A DNA stretch of 64,000 nucleotides from CANRIN01 sp964493515 (GCA_964493515.1 CAZBNJ010000003.1:1-64000); one strand, 5' to 3'; shown: positions 15,989 through 24,922, numbered from the stretch's first letter. Notes: generated by a model not told the origin, from the sequence alone. Translations and numbers: made by a program.

Positions 15989-16693
15989 TTAACTCCAGCG
16001 CTTCTTCTCGATGACGCGCGTCGTTGCGAAGATGAAAATCGCCGCCACCGAGATGTAGAACACGAGGTCGCTGAAGGCGAGCACTCCGTTCGAGATGGTG
16101 GTGTAGCGCACGAACAGCGATATCGAGTAGAGCAGATTGTTTAGAAACGCGTTCTGCGCGCCGAACCCGCTGGTGTCTATCAGATAGAGGATGAGGAACA
16201 CGGCGAGCGTGAGTATCGCGCTGACCAGCTGGTTTTCGGTCAGCGACGAGATGAACACTCCTATCGAGATGAACGCCGCCGCCACGCAGAAGATGGCGAG
16301 GTAGTTTGCGAGCAGCTCGCGGACGTTCGGCTGTCCGTGCGAGGCGATGATGATGACATAGAGCAGCGTCACCGCCAGCGCTATCGCGAATATCGCCAGC
16401 GCCGCGAGGAACTTACCGAAAACTATCGAGCGTACCTTGACCGGCGAGGTGAGCAGCAGCTGGTCGGTCTTCTGCTTGAACTCCTCGCTGAACAGGCGCA
16501 TGGTCAGCAGCGGCGTGACAAAGATGAGCGTGTAGACCATGAAGTTGAACACCGACGCGAGCTGGCTGTATGCCTGCGCGATGTTATAGATATAGAAGAA
16601 CGCGTTCATGACCGCGAGGAACGCGGCGATGAAGACGTAACCCAGCGGGCTTGTGAAGTAAGCCTTCAGGTCTCGCTTAAAGACTGCAAGCAC
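15989..16693 (-). CDS. ABC-2 type transporter permease (GldF-like)
   Basis: 234 residues with six predicted membrane segments. It opens with FKRDLKAYFTSPLGYVFIAAF, a typical N-terminus of ABC-2 permeases with the amphipathic connector helix, and contains the RLFSEEFKQKTDQLLLTSPV motif that contacts the ATPase. It sits 12 bases after the ATPase and 15 before the GldG-like gene, so one transcript is likely. Confidence 0.9.
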   Translation of the reverse strand: MLAVFKRDLKAYFTSPLGYVFIAAFLAVMNAFFYIYNIAQAYSQLASVFNFMVYTLIFVTPLLTMRLFSEEFKQKTDQLLLTSPVKVRSIVFGKFLAALAIFAIALAVTLLYVIIIASHGQPNVRELLANYLAIFCVAAAFISIGVFISSLTENQLVSAILTLAVFLILYLIDTSGFGAQNAFLNNLLYSISLFVRYTTISNGVLAFSDLVFYISVAAIFIFATTRVIEKKRWS

Positions 16694-16705
16694 GTTTATA
16701 CCTCC

Positions 16706-17653
16706 TTACTTATCCGAATCTTCGGTCAGCGACATGAAGATCTCTTCGAGCGACAGATCCTGCGGACGGAGCTGGAGTATCGGACATCCCGCCGCCGCAA
16801 GCGCGTTGAACAGCGGCTTGCGGATGTCGACCTGACCGTCGCTTTCGACCAGCAGGTCGCACGCGCCCTCCTCGCGGTCGGGCAGGGCGGTGACGACGCG
16901 CACGCCGGGCACCGAGCGGACGGTGTTCGTAACCGTGCTCTTCGATCCCGCGGCGCGCAGGGCGAGCGAATGGCCCTGGCTGACGTGCGCGGACAGTCCG
17001 GACGGGGTGTCGTCGGCGATTATCCGTCCCTCCTTTATGACGAGCACGCGCTCGCATATCTGCTCGACCTCGGGCAGGATGTGGGTGGACAGGATTATCG
17101 TGCGCTTCTTGCCAAGCTCGCGAATGACGTCGCGTATCTCGACGATCTGCCGCGGGTCGAGGCCGACGGTCGGCTCGTCGAGTATCAGCACCTCGGGGTC
17201 GCCTATCAGCGCCTGGGCGAGTCCCACGCGCTGGCGGTATCCCTTGGACAGGTTGCGGATGACGCGGTTATAGACCTCGGTCACTCCGACAAGCTCGCAG
17301 ATGTTCTTGATATGCTTCTTCTGCTCGGGCGCGCGTGCCTTTGCTCCCTTCAGCTCGTAGACGAAGTCGAGGTAATCCTTGACCGTCATGTCGAGGTAGA
17401 GCGGGGGCAGTTCGGGCAGATAGCCTATCTGCTTCTTTGCCTCGAGCGGATCCTCCAGCACGTCGATGCCGCCTATCTTGGCGCTTCCGGAGGTGGCGGA
17501 CAGATAGCCGGTGATGATATTCATCGTGGTCGACTTTCCCGCGCCGTTAGGCCCGAGGAAGCCGACTATCTCACCCTCGTCTATCGAGAACGATATGTCC
17601 CGCACGCCGCGCTTGTCGCCGTATTGCTTTGTCAGGCTGTTTACTTCTATCAC
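16706..17653 (-). CDS. ABC transporter ATP-binding protein (GldA-like)
   Basis: 315 residues. Walker A GPNGAGKST (about residues 34-42), Q-loop around IGYLPELPPLY, signature LSKGYRQRVGLAQAL, Walker B VLILDEPTVGLDP and the H-loop in ILSTHILPEV are all intact. The C-terminal ~90 residues form the extra domain of ABC-2 exporter ATPases. First gene of the leftward four-gene unit; an extended -10 promoter lies upstream. Confidence 0.95.
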   Translation of the reverse strand: MIEVNSLTKQYGDKRGVRDISFSIDEGEIVGFLGPNGAGKSTTMNIITGYLSATSGSAKIGGIDVLEDPLEAKKQIGYLPELPPLYLDMTVKDYLDFVYELKGAKARAPEQKKHIKNICELVGVTEVYNRVIRNLSKGYRQRVGLAQALIGDPEVLILDEPTVGLDPRQIVEIRDVIRELGKKRTIILSTHILPEVEQICERVLVIKEGRIIADDTPSGLSAHVSQGHSLALRAAGSKSTVTNTVRSVPGVRVVTALPDREEGACDLLVESDGQVDIRKPLFNALAAAGCPILQLRPQDLSLEEIFMSLTEDSDK

Positions 17654-17692
17654 AGACGTTTTCTCCTTTCAACAAACCGGTACAACAAACGA

Positions 17693-17721
17693 ATTATATC
17701 ACAGTTTGTCTAATTGTACCA
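17693..17721 (-). promoter_or_regulatory. Putative promoter of the ABC unit
   Basis: On the - strand, TATAAT preceded by TGA gives an extended -10 (17693-17701). The -35 at the usual spacing of 17 (TGGTAC) is poor. The 107-base gap between dnaA and the ABC ATPase is AT-rich and holds nothing else. Confidence 0.6.
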
Positions 17722-17760
17722 GTCCTATTTGTGAACTTTCTCAAAATTTTTGCGGAATTT

Positions 17761-19098
17761 TCACTGTCGGTTTGTTATATTGAGCATCAAGTCCTTGATG
17801 TCAGTATCCAGTTGGGGGTCGGTCTTGCGCTTGACGTCTATCTGGTCGACCGCGTAGATTATCGTTGAGTGGTCGCGGCCGAGCGCGCGTCCTATCTCGG
17901 GAAAGCTCATCCTGGGCATCACGCGCATGAGGTAGCCGGCGACCTGACGCGCGCGGGCGGTCTTGCCGTCGCGGCGCTTGGAGGCGAGGCTGCCCGGCTC
18001 GAGGTCGTAGAAGCGCTCGCACTCGTCGATTATCACGTCGGCGGTGGGCGGCATCTTCTCGGTGAACACGTCGCCTATCGCCTGCTGCGCTGTGGCGACG
18101 GTGGCCGGCTCACGCAGCAGCGCGGAGAACGCCTGGAGCTTTTTGACCACGCCCTCGATCTGTCGGACGTTTGCGGTGACGTTTTCGGCGACGTAGCTTA
18201 CGACCTGGTCGCTGAGCTGAAGTCCGAGCGACGCGGCTTTGTTCTTGACGATGGCGACGCGGGTCTCAAGCTCGGGCGGCTGCACGTCGCATATCAGGCC
18301 GCTCTCGAATCGGGTGCGGAGGCGCTCGTCGAGGCGCGCCATGTCCTTCGGCGGACGGTCGGAGGTGAGCACTATCTGCTTACCCGCCTCATAGAGCGTG
18401 TTGAAGGTGTTGAAGAACTCCTCCTGTGTCTGCTCCTTGCCCGCGATGAACTGGATGTCGTCGACGAGGAACAGGTCGGGCGAGCGGTATTTGTCGCGGA
18501 ACTCCTTTTCGCGGCCGCTGCGCAGATGACCTACGCGCACCGTTTCGATGAACTCGTTGGTGAAGTCCTCGCAGCGGACGTATATCACGTTGCGCTCGCC
18601 GTCGCTTCGACGATAGGCGTTCGCGATGGCGTAGAGCAGGTGGGTCTTGCCGAGGCCGCTGCCTCCGTAGATGAACAGCGGGTTATAGCTGGAGGTCGAG
18701 CCCTGCGCGACCGCCTGCGCCGCCGCAGCCGCGAATCGGTTCGAGCCGCCGACGACGAAGTTTTCAAACGTGAAATCGGTGGAGAAGGTATTCCCGTCCG
18801 GCTTTTCGCGCTCGGCGACATACTCGCGGGCCTCCTCGTCGCTTGCGAGGCAGAGAAGCGTTATCGGGGCGTTCAGCTCGGCGGACAGCCGCTTTTCGAT
18901 ATACTCGCGGCGGTTGCGCTCTATCCACTCCTTGGCGACGGTATTTTCGCAGCAGAGGACGAACGTGCTGTCGGTGACATCCACGCCCTTTGCGTATTCG
19001 ATATAGGTGTCTATGACGAGCGAGCTAAGCTCGCCGCGCAGCGCGTCGACTATCCCTCTCCAGAGTGCCTGCGCGCGCTCCGAATTTACACGGGGCAT
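17761..19098 (-). CDS. dnaA: Chromosomal replication initiator DnaA
   Basis: 445 residues, normal for DnaA. Domain I (1-85), short linker, AAA+ core with Walker A GGSGLGKT at residues 145-152 and Walker B LFLVDDIQ at 209-216, and a C-terminal DNA-binding domain with the signature GRDHSTIIYAVDQI that reads DnaA boxes. It initiates replication at oriC. Start ATG overlaps the mazG-like stop (ATGA) with GGAGGAAA upstream, so dnaA is the third gene of a folT-mazG-dnaA unit. Two perfect DnaA boxes lie ~1.1 kb upstream in the promoter region of this unit. dnaN, normally beside dnaA, is not in the window. Confidence 0.98.
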   Translation of the reverse strand: MPRVNSERAQALWRGIVDALRGELSSLVIDTYIEYAKGVDVTDSTFVLCCENTVAKEWIERNRREYIEKRLSAELNAPITLLCLASDEEAREYVAEREKPDGNTFSTDFTFENFVVGGSNRFAAAAAQAVAQGSTSSYNPLFIYGGSGLGKTHLLYAIANAYRRSDGERNVIYVRCEDFTNEFIETVRVGHLRSGREKEFRDKYRSPDLFLVDDIQFIAGKEQTQEEFFNTFNTLYEAGKQIVLTSDRPPKDMARLDERLRTRFESGLICDVQPPELETRVAIVKNKAASLGLQLSDQVVSYVAENVTANVRQIEGVVKKLQAFSALLREPATVATAQQAIGDVFTEKMPPTADVIIDECERFYDLEPGSLASKRRDGKTARARQVAGYLMRVMPRMSFPEIGRALGRDHSTIIYAVDQIDVKRKTDPQLDTDIKDLMLNITNRQ

Positions 19099-19487
19099 CA
19101 GCTGTTTCCTCCGTACTTCTTTTTATTCTGCGCCTCAAAGTCGCGGGTCATGTTGTACTTGTGCTTCTGTCGGTAGGTTATCGAAAGCTCGTCGGCGGTG
19201 ATGCCGACACAGTGGCAGTAGTCGATGAGGTACATCATCACATCGACGACCTCCTCGGTCAGATGGTCGCGGGTGGGCCCGGAGCACATATACGCCTCCT
19301 TGGGCGCCTTTTTCACAATGTCGATGACCTCGCCAAGCTCGCCCACCAGCCAGAGAAGCTGACGGATGCCCTGCTCCGGCTTGAAGCCGCCCCACTCGGG
19401 GTGCGCCTTGTGAAGGTCCTCCTGCATATCGAAAAACTCGCCTATCCGCGGGTTGAGTTCATCGGGTATAAGCTCTGAGCGTACCAT
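19098..19487 (-). CDS. MazG-like nucleotide pyrophosphohydrolase family protein
   Basis: 129 residues with the MazG-type helical pattern: LVGELGEVIDIVKKA provides the first acidic pair and LTEEVVDVMMYLIDY the ExxxD pair, the Mg-binding residues of all-alpha NTP pyrophosphatases. These enzymes remove non-canonical or excess NTPs. It lies 4 bases after folT and overlaps dnaA by one base of its stop, so dosage tied to replication initiation genes is possible. Exact substrate is unknown. Confidence 0.85.
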   Translation of the reverse strand: MVRSELIPDELNPRIGEFFDMQEDLHKAHPEWGGFKPEQGIRQLLWLVGELGEVIDIVKKAPKEAYMCSGPTRDHLTEEVVDVMMYLIDYCHCVGITADELSITYRQKHKYNMTRDFEAQNKKKYGGNS

Positions 19488-19491
19488 TCGG

Positions 19492-20034
19492 TCATTCCTC
19501 CGTTTTCTTTGTCTGTGCCGACGGCGCGACCGGCAGCAGCTTTGCCGCCGCGAGCGCTCTCGACACGCTGTATGTTATCAGTCCGTAGACGGGTATTGTC
19601 GCAAGACGAACGGGCAGCTTCGCGACAAGCGTCGCCCACCAGCCGTTTCCGTAGAGCATCGCCAGAAACACGGGCATCATGCCAAGCTCGACGACTACCG
19701 TGACCACCGCGACCGCGATCGTCGACCGCGCGATCGTCGGCATCCTGCGGTGCAGCAGCAGTCCGTAGATGATACCGCGGCAGGCGCACGCGAGCGTGAT
19801 AAGCGGCACAAACGCGATACCGCCCGAGTTGAGAAGCATTCCCACGACATCGGCGGTGACACAGCAGACCGCGCCCCATATCGGGCCGAACATCGCTCCC
19901 GCGAGCGCGTTTGCGAGAAATTGCAGGCTTATTCTGTCCACCGCGCCGGGGGTGTAAAAGAACAGAAATCGTGCCGACACCACGTCGAGCGCGATGATAA
20001 GTCCGCTAAGCGCGAGCTTCCGGGTCTTGGTCAT
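19492..20034 (-). CDS. folT: ECF transporter S component, folate type (FolT-like)
   Basis: 180 residues from ATG 20034 with AAAGGAT upstream; longer upstream frames lack a ribosome binding site. About six membrane segments. The motif AARFLFFYTPGAVDRISLQFLANALAGAMFGPIWGAV is close to the conserved core of folate-family S components, which bind the vitamin and pair with an energising ECF module encoded elsewhere. Function as folate carrier is by family resemblance; a related vitamin is possible. First gene of the unit that includes dnaA. Confidence 0.75.
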   Translation of the reverse strand: MTKTRKLALSGLIIALDVVSARFLFFYTPGAVDRISLQFLANALAGAMFGPIWGAVCCVTADVVGMLLNSGGIAFVPLITLACACRGIIYGLLLHRRMPTIARSTIAVAVVTVVVELGMMPVFLAMLYGNGWWATLVAKLPVRLATIPVYGLITYSVSRALAAAKLLPVAPSAQTKKTEE

Positions 20035-20125
20035 GGGGGTATCCTTTCGAGGGGCTGCCGTTGGCGCGTGAGATTTTGCGGTTGGAACACCCTCGGTATC
20101 TGTCGGTTTTTGAGGGTGGATTTTA

Positions 20126-20184
20126 ATTATAGCACAGTTATCCACAGGGCGCAAGGCGATGATATTGGGGTGCGCTGTGGATAA
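20126..20184 (-). promoter_or_regulatory. Promoter of folT-mazG-dnaA with two DnaA boxes
   Basis: On the - strand, TTGCGC (20149-20154) and TATAAT (20126-20131) are separated by 17 bases. A perfect DnaA box TTATCCACA (20138-20146) lies inside that spacer. A second perfect box, in the opposite orientation (TGTGGATAA, 20176-20184), is 29 bases upstream of the first. DnaA binding here would block RNA polymerase, so self-repression of the dnaA unit is likely. Confidence 0.85.
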
Positions 20185-20216
20185 CTGCGCAATATATTGA
20201 TTTTGGTTCGGAGATG

Positions 20217-20245
20217 GTGCAATTTTCGTGCGAACGTGGTATAAT
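20217..20245 (+). promoter_or_regulatory. Rightward promoter for the gene at 20269
   Basis: TGG followed by TATAAT (20240-20245) is an extended -10; the -35 at 17 bases is weak (GTGCAA). It starts 33 bases after the second DnaA box, so both divergent promoters could respond to DnaA. Confidence 0.65.
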
Positions 20246-20268
20246 CAAACCGAAAAAGGGGGTGCGCT

Positions 20269-21045
20269 ATGAAGAAGATACTGACGACGGTCGGTGTGTT
20301 CGCGGTGATAATAACGGCGGTAGTCGTTGCTATCACGCTCCTCGGCGGCGGGGCAAGCAGTCAGTTCTCAAATCTGCGCTGCGACGTCGAAAAGCCGGAG
20401 GGTGAGTACGAATACGCGGCGGCGGTCGCGGACTTCGACGACCTGATGCCGATAAAGTACGGGGCGTACATCTTCGAGGACGGTGCGGTGGTGGATGTCT
20501 GGGAGGTCGACCCGGAATACTGGGGCGGCGAGGAGTACGCAGTTAGGAGCCCCGCTCCGAGGGTGTTTACCCCCGCCGAGGTCATCTGCGGAAACGCGGT
20601 GGTCGTGGGCGCGCGTCCGGCAGGCTTTCGTCCGTCGACGGTGTACGCGCTCTCGACCGGCGAGATACTGTTGGAGGTGTGGCAGAGCTACGATGGGTAC
20701 AATCCCGATTTGATGGACGCGGAGGTGCTCGCGGCGGGCAGGTCGTATGTCGAGGCGCATCCGCTGTTCGACCTTGAGCTTCAGCTCCGCACGGCGTATC
20801 ATCGGCTGATAGCGGCGGAGAAGCGCGGCGACGTCTTTGAGTTCAAGACGATAGAGCAGGAAAATGACCTGCAAGCGCCGGACGTGAAGCGCTGGGCGAT
20901 AGTTTCCACCGCCGACATCTCCGGCTGGGGCAGGGGTTTGTACGGCCATGTCGGAAAGATCGGCTCAAAAGAGCTTGGGCACTTCCGCTATGTCTTTGAC
21001 GCGAATACCGGCAAGCCGCTGGTCGTCCCCGAGGGCGGCGATTGA
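20269..21045 (+). CDS. Membrane-anchored or secreted protein of unknown function
   Basis: 258 residues. Residues 1-26 form a signal or anchor segment (KKILTTVGVFAVIITAVVVAITLLG). The rest is extracellular, with no recognised domain; it has several Trp/Tyr-rich strands (YGAYIFEDGAVVDVWEVDPEYWGGEEYAV) and a C-terminal YVFDANTGKPLVVPEGGD reminiscent of PepSY-like or cystatin-like ends. It sits alone between the dnaA-box region and a two-component system. GGGGGTG ribosome binding site. Confidence 0.7.
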   Translation: MKKILTTVGVFAVIITAVVVAITLLGGGASSQFSNLRCDVEKPEGEYEYAAAVADFDDLMPIKYGAYIFEDGAVVDVWEVDPEYWGGEEYAVRSPAPRVFTPAEVICGNAVVVGARPAGFRPSTVYALSTGEILLEVWQSYDGYNPDLMDAEVLAAGRSYVEAHPLFDLELQLRTAYHRLIAAEKRGDVFEFKTIEQENDLQAPDVKRWAIVSTADISGWGRGLYGHVGKIGSKELGHFRYVFDANTGKPLVVPEGGD

Positions 21046-21076
21046 TTTGCGGAGACGCAATTTTTACAGAAAATTC

Positions 21077-21105
21077 ACGAAAAACGCGCGTGTGCGTGTT
21101 ATAAT
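21077..21105 (+). promoter_or_regulatory. Putative promoter of the two-component operon
   Basis: Extended -10 TGTTATAAT ending at 21105, 20 bases before the response regulator start; the -35 region is weak. Confidence 0.55.
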
Positions 21106-21124
21106 GGGTACAAGAGGTGATATT

Positions 21125-21808
21125 ATGCCGCGCAAGATGCTGATAGTTGAGGACGAGGAGAACATAGCCGAGCTTATCGAGCTGTATATGCAGCGCGAGG
21201 GCTTTGAGACGCAGATAGCGGCGGACGGCGAGGAGGCCATCGAGAAATTCCGCGTGTTCCGTCCGGACATCGTGCTGCTCGACGTGATGCTGCCCAAGCT
21301 GGACGGCTGGGGCGTGCTGGGCGAGATACGCAGCGAGGGTCGGACTCCGGTGATAATGCTGACCGCGAAGGGTGAGCTGGGCGACCGCGTGAGCGGCCTG
21401 AACGCCGGCGCGGACGACTATATCGTAAAGCCGTTTGAGATGAAGGAGGTCATCGCGCGCGTTTCGGCGGTGCTGCGTCGAAGCGGAAGCGAGCCGGACA
21501 AGCCGAAGCGGCTGGTGTTCGACAATCTCGTGATAGACATGGAGCGGTTTGAGCTGATAGTTAAGGGCAAGCGGGTGGACACGCCGCCCAAGGAGCTTGA
21601 GCTGCTGGCGTTCCTGGCGGGCAGTCCGAACCGCGTGTACACGCGCGACCAGCTGCTCGACGAGGTGTGGGGATTCGATTACTACGGCGACAGCCGCACG
21701 GTGGATGTGCACATCAAGCGGCTGCGCGAGAAGATAGAGGGCACGAGCGAGCACTGGGAGCTGAAAACCGTGTGGGGCGTGGGGTATAGGTTTGACACGG
21801 ACGCATAG
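21125..21808 (+). CDS. OmpR/PhoB-family response regulator
   Basis: 227 residues from ATG 21125 (AAGAGGTGAT upstream). Receiver domain with acidic pair in VEDEEN, phosphoacceptor Asp in DIVLLDVMLPKLDGWG, conserved Thr in MLTAKG and Lys in YIVKPFE. The C-terminal winged helix (about 130-227) has the OmpR-type recognition region DQLLDEVWGFDYYGDSRTVDVHIKRLREKIE. It pairs with the histidine kinase downstream; repeat R3 copy 2 lies between them. Signal unknown. Confidence 0.95.
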   Translation: MPRKMLIVEDEENIAELIELYMQREGFETQIAADGEEAIEKFRVFRPDIVLLDVMLPKLDGWGVLGEIRSEGRTPVIMLTAKGELGDRVSGLNAGADDYIVKPFEMKEVIARVSAVLRRSGSEPDKPKRLVFDNLVIDMERFELIVKGKRVDTPPKELELLAFLAGSPNRVYTRDQLLDEVWGFDYYGDSRTVDVHIKRLREKIEGTSEHWELKTVWGVGYRFDTDA

Positions 21809-21947
21809 AAGCGCTGAGGCAGACGCATAGGAGGATTAGTGCCAAACCGCATTACGCCGCGAGGACGCGAGCCCCGCTCGCACCGCAGCGGATTTGCGGT
21901 AAGCACTAATCGTCCGTGATGCGTCCAGCCGAAGCGTGACAGAGAAT
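21809..21947 (+). repeat. R3 structured repeat, copy 2
   Basis: Starts at the response regulator stop codon. Outer stem GACGCAT (21822-21828) with ATGCGTC (21919-21925), inner stem ATTAGTGC with GCACTAAT, hairpin GCGAGC-CCC-GCTCGC near 21868-21882, and conserved tail CCAGCCGAAGCGTGACAGA. Same layout as 5836-5976 and 40046-40178. Confidence 0.8.
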
Positions 21948-21968
21948 CCAGCATAGGAGGATGATTCG

Positions 21969-23378
21969 GTGAAAACGATATTCGGGCGCACGTTTACGGC
22001 GACGGCGGCACTGCTGATCGCCAGCTTTGTGCTGCTCGGGTCGTCGGTGGCTATGCTCAGCTTTCGATACAACCGCGAAGAACGCGAACGGTCGCTTACC
22101 GCCTCCGCCGAATATCTGGTCGAGGCCGCGGGCGAGTACACATGGAACGGCAACGTGCTGCGCAGCGCGCATCTATCCGGTGCGGTGAGCCTGAGCGCCA
22201 AGATAAGCGGCAGTCAGATCGCGATAACCGACTCGACCGGGCTGCTGGTGGCGTCGCCGGAGGGCGTTGAGAGCGTGCTGCGGCTGTATGTGTCCGAGAG
22301 CGTGATGGACAAGGTGGAGCGCGGCGAATATGTCGGCACCGGCAATCTGGGCGGGCTGTACACCAGCGACTTTTTCACCGTCGGGCTGCCGGTGCGGTCA
22401 AACGGCGAGTTCTGCGGCGCGGTGTTTGTGTCGGTGACCTCGACCGCGTTCCAGAAGATGATAGGTCAGTTTATAAAGCTGTTTATGACGATGGCGGTGC
22501 TGGTGCTTGCGGTGGCGAGCCTGTGGGCGTATTTCTACACCCGACGGCTGACCGAGCCGCTGAAACGGATGGCGGACGCGAGCCGCGCGTTCGGTCGGGG
22601 CGACTTTGGCGAGCGCGTTGCGACCGACGAGACCGAGGTGCTTGAGATACAGGAGCTCGCGACCAGTCTGAACCGCATGGCGGAGAGTCTGGACAAGAGC
22701 GAGACGCGGCGGCGTGAGTTTATCGCGAACGTGTCGCACGAGCTGAAAACGCCGATGACCTCGATAGGCGGCTATGTCGACGGGATACTTGACGGGGTGA
22801 TACCGCCGGAGAAGGAGAAGAAGTATCTTGAGACGGTGAGCGGCGAGACCAAGCGGCTGAGCCGTCTGGTGACGCAGATGCTGGAGATAAGCCGCATGGA
22901 GGCGGAGGAGGACGAGCCGATAAAGAGGACGGCGTTCGACCTGTGCGAGACGGCGCGTCAGGTGCTTATCGCGCAGGAGAAGAAGATAAACGATAAGCGG
23001 CTGGAGGTGTCGGTCGAGCTGGACGAGCCCGCGGAGGTGCTCGGCGACGCCGACTCGATATACCGCGTGGTGTTCAATCTGGTGGAAAACGCGGTGAAAT
23101 ACTCGGACGAGGGCACGCCGCTTGAGATACGGATAGTGAAGCAGGGCGGACGCGCGGTGTTCAGCGTGAGCGACATCGGTCGGCCGATACCGCCGGAGGA
23201 GAAGGAGCTTATATTCGAGCGGTTCCACAAGACCGACCGCTCGCGCCGCAGCGAGGGCTTGGGGCTTGGGCTGTACCTGGTCAAGCGGATACTCGCCAAG
23301 CACGGCGAGGACGTGGTGTGCGTGCCGGAGGGCGCGAAGACCACCATGAGGTTTGGGCTGGGGCTGACGAGGCGGTAA
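21969..23378 (+). CDS. Sensor histidine kinase
   Basis: 469 residues, starting at GTG 21969 with TAGGAGGAT upstream. Two membrane segments (about 8-32 and 166-190) flank a ~130-residue extracellular sensor region. A HAMP domain follows (YTRRLTEPLKRMADASRAFGRGDF), then the HisKA box with phospho-His in FIANVSHELKTPMTSI, and an HATPase domain (NLVENAVKYS, FERFHKTDRS, GLGLGLYLVKRI). It should phosphorylate the regulator encoded upstream. Length is normal. Confidence 0.95.
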   Translation: MKTIFGRTFTATAALLIASFVLLGSSVAMLSFRYNREERERSLTASAEYLVEAAGEYTWNGNVLRSAHLSGAVSLSAKISGSQIAITDSTGLLVASPEGVESVLRLYVSESVMDKVERGEYVGTGNLGGLYTSDFFTVGLPVRSNGEFCGAVFVSVTSTAFQKMIGQFIKLFMTMAVLVLAVASLWAYFYTRRLTEPLKRMADASRAFGRGDFGERVATDETEVLEIQELATSLNRMAESLDKSETRRREFIANVSHELKTPMTSIGGYVDGILDGVIPPEKEKKYLETVSGETKRLSRLVTQMLEISRMEAEEDEPIKRTAFDLCETARQVLIAQEKKINDKRLEVSVELDEPAEVLGDADSIYRVVFNLVENAVKYSDEGTPLEIRIVKQGGRAVFSVSDIGRPIPPEEKELIFERFHKTDRSRRSEGLGLGLYLVKRILAKHGEDVVCVPEGAKTTMRFGLGLTRR

Positions 23379-23423
23379 TTCACTGTACGGCTTGCGGTGC
23401 GCAGGATTTGGGCACACTCCCGG

Positions 23424-23452
23424 TTGACAAATCAGCGGGGACATTATATAAT
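23424..23452 (+). promoter_or_regulatory. Consensus promoter of proS
   Basis: TTGACA (23424-23429), 17-base spacer, TATAAT (23447-23452), both hexamers perfect. The leader to the start codon is only ~36 bases, too short for a T-box. Confidence 0.95.
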
Positions 23453-23488
23453 TAAGCACCATCTGAATTTGGAAAGGACGGAATATTT

Positions 23489-24922
23489 ATGGCTGACAAG
23501 AAGGTCGAAGCTATCACATCCCGCGACGTCGACTTCGCCCAGTGGTACACCGACATAGTGACCAAGGCGGAGCTTATCGACTACTCCTCGCTGAAGGGAT
23601 TTACGATAATGCGACCGTATGCGTGGGCTATATGGGAGAACATCCAGAAGAAATTTGACGAGCAGTTCAAGCGCACCGGCCACGACAACGTGTCCATGCC
23701 GCTGCTGATACCCGAGAGCATGCTGCAAAAGGAGAAGGACCTGGTGGCGGGATTCGCGCCGGAGGTGGCGTGGGTGACCCACGGCGGAAGCGAGAAGCTG
23801 GAGGAGCGGCTGTGCATCCGTCCGACGAGCGAGACGGTGTTCTGCGACCACTTTGCGCACGTTGTGCAGAGCTACCGCGACCTGCCTAAGAAGTACAACC
23901 AGTGGTGCTCGGTGGTGCGGTGGGAAAAGACCACCCGCCCCTTCCTGCGCGGACGCGAATTCCACTGGCAGGAGGGTCACACCCTGCACGAGACCGAGCA
24001 GGAGGCTGTCGACGAGACGCTCGGCATGCTGGACATCTACGCCGACGTCGCCGAGCAATGCCTTGCGATGCCGGTGATAAAGGGTCAGAAGACCGAGAGC
24101 GACAAGTTTGCGGGCGCGGAGGCGACCTACTGCATAGAGAGCATGATGCACGACGGCAAGGCACTTCAGGCGGGCACGAGCCATTTCTTTGGGCAGAAGT
24201 TCGCGAGCGCATATGAGATACAGTTCACCGGTCGGGACAACAAGCTGCACACGCCGTGGCAGACGTCGTGGGGCGTGTCTACGCGGCTTATCGGCGGCAT
24301 AATCATGACCCACGGCGACGACAACGGACTGCGTCTGCCGCCCGAGATCGCGCCGATACAGGCGGTGGTGGTGCCGGTGGCGTCGCACAAGCCGGGAGTG
24401 ACCGAGGCGGCGGAGAAGCTCGTCGAGACGCTGGTCGCCGCGGGAATACGCGCGAAGGGCGACTTCAGCGACAACTCGCCGGGATGGAAGTTCGCGGAGT
24501 ATGAGATGAAGGGCGTGCCGCTGCGCATAGAGATAGGCCCGCGCGACATCGAGGCGGGGGTGTGCATGTTCGCCCACCGCACCGGCGGCGACAAGTATTC
24601 GGTGGCGCTGGACGGCGTGGACGCAAGCGCAAAGGAGGCTCTCGCTAAGATACAGCAGGAGCTGTTCGACCAGGCGAAGGAGAACATGGACAGGTACACC
24701 TACGAGGCGGACACGCTGGAGGAAGCCGCCGCGCATATGAAGGAGCACGCGGGATTCGTTAAGATGAAGTGGTGCGGCGATCCCGAGTGCGAGGAGGCGG
24801 TCAAGGACCGTATAGGCATTGGAAGCCGCTGCATCCCGTTTGCGCAGGACAAGAAGGCGGGGGTCTGCCCGATATGCGGCAAGCCGTCGACCGTGACAGT
24901 TATCTGGGGAACGGCTTACTAA
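23489..24922 (+). CDS. proS: Prolyl-tRNA synthetase, archaeal/eukaryote-type short form
   Basis: 477 residues, the length of the short ProRS that lacks the editing insertion. Class II motifs are present: motif 2 in VVRWEKTTRPFLRGREFHWQEGHT and motif 3 in GLRLPPEIAPIQ. An anticodon-binding domain follows (~290-400). The C-terminal zinc-binding domain has CGDPECEE and CPICGKPS, and ends in the Tyr typical of this type. The enzyme charges tRNA-Pro. Strong consensus promoter upstream. Confidence 0.97.
   Translation: MADKKVEAITSRDVDFAQWYTDIVTKAELIDYSSLKGFTIMRPYAWAIWENIQKKFDEQFKRTGHDNVSMPLLIPESMLQKEKDLVAGFAPEVAWVTHGGSEKLEERLCIRPTSETVFCDHFAHVVQSYRDLPKKYNQWCSVVRWEKTTRPFLRGREFHWQEGHTLHETEQEAVDETLGMLDIYADVAEQCLAMPVIKGQKTESDKFAGAEATYCIESMMHDGKALQAGTSHFFGQKFASAYEIQFTGRDNKLHTPWQTSWGVSTRLIGGIIMTHGDDNGLRLPPEIAPIQAVVVPVASHKPGVTEAAEKLVETLVAAGIRAKGDFSDNSPGWKFAEYEMKGVPLRIEIGPRDIEAGVCMFAHRTGGDKYSVALDGVDASAKEALAKIQQELFDQAKENMDRYTYEADTLEEAAAHMKEHAGFVKMKWCGDPECEEAVKDRIGIGSRCIPFAQDKKAGVCPICGKPSTVTVIWGTAY

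Noticed and set aside
20035..20125. A folate (THF) riboswitch before folT
   Set aside because: The leader is ~90 bases and I could not find the conserved THF riboswitch segments. A cmscan would decide.
23379..23488. T-box leader for proS
   Set aside because: Only ~36 bases between the promoter and the start codon.
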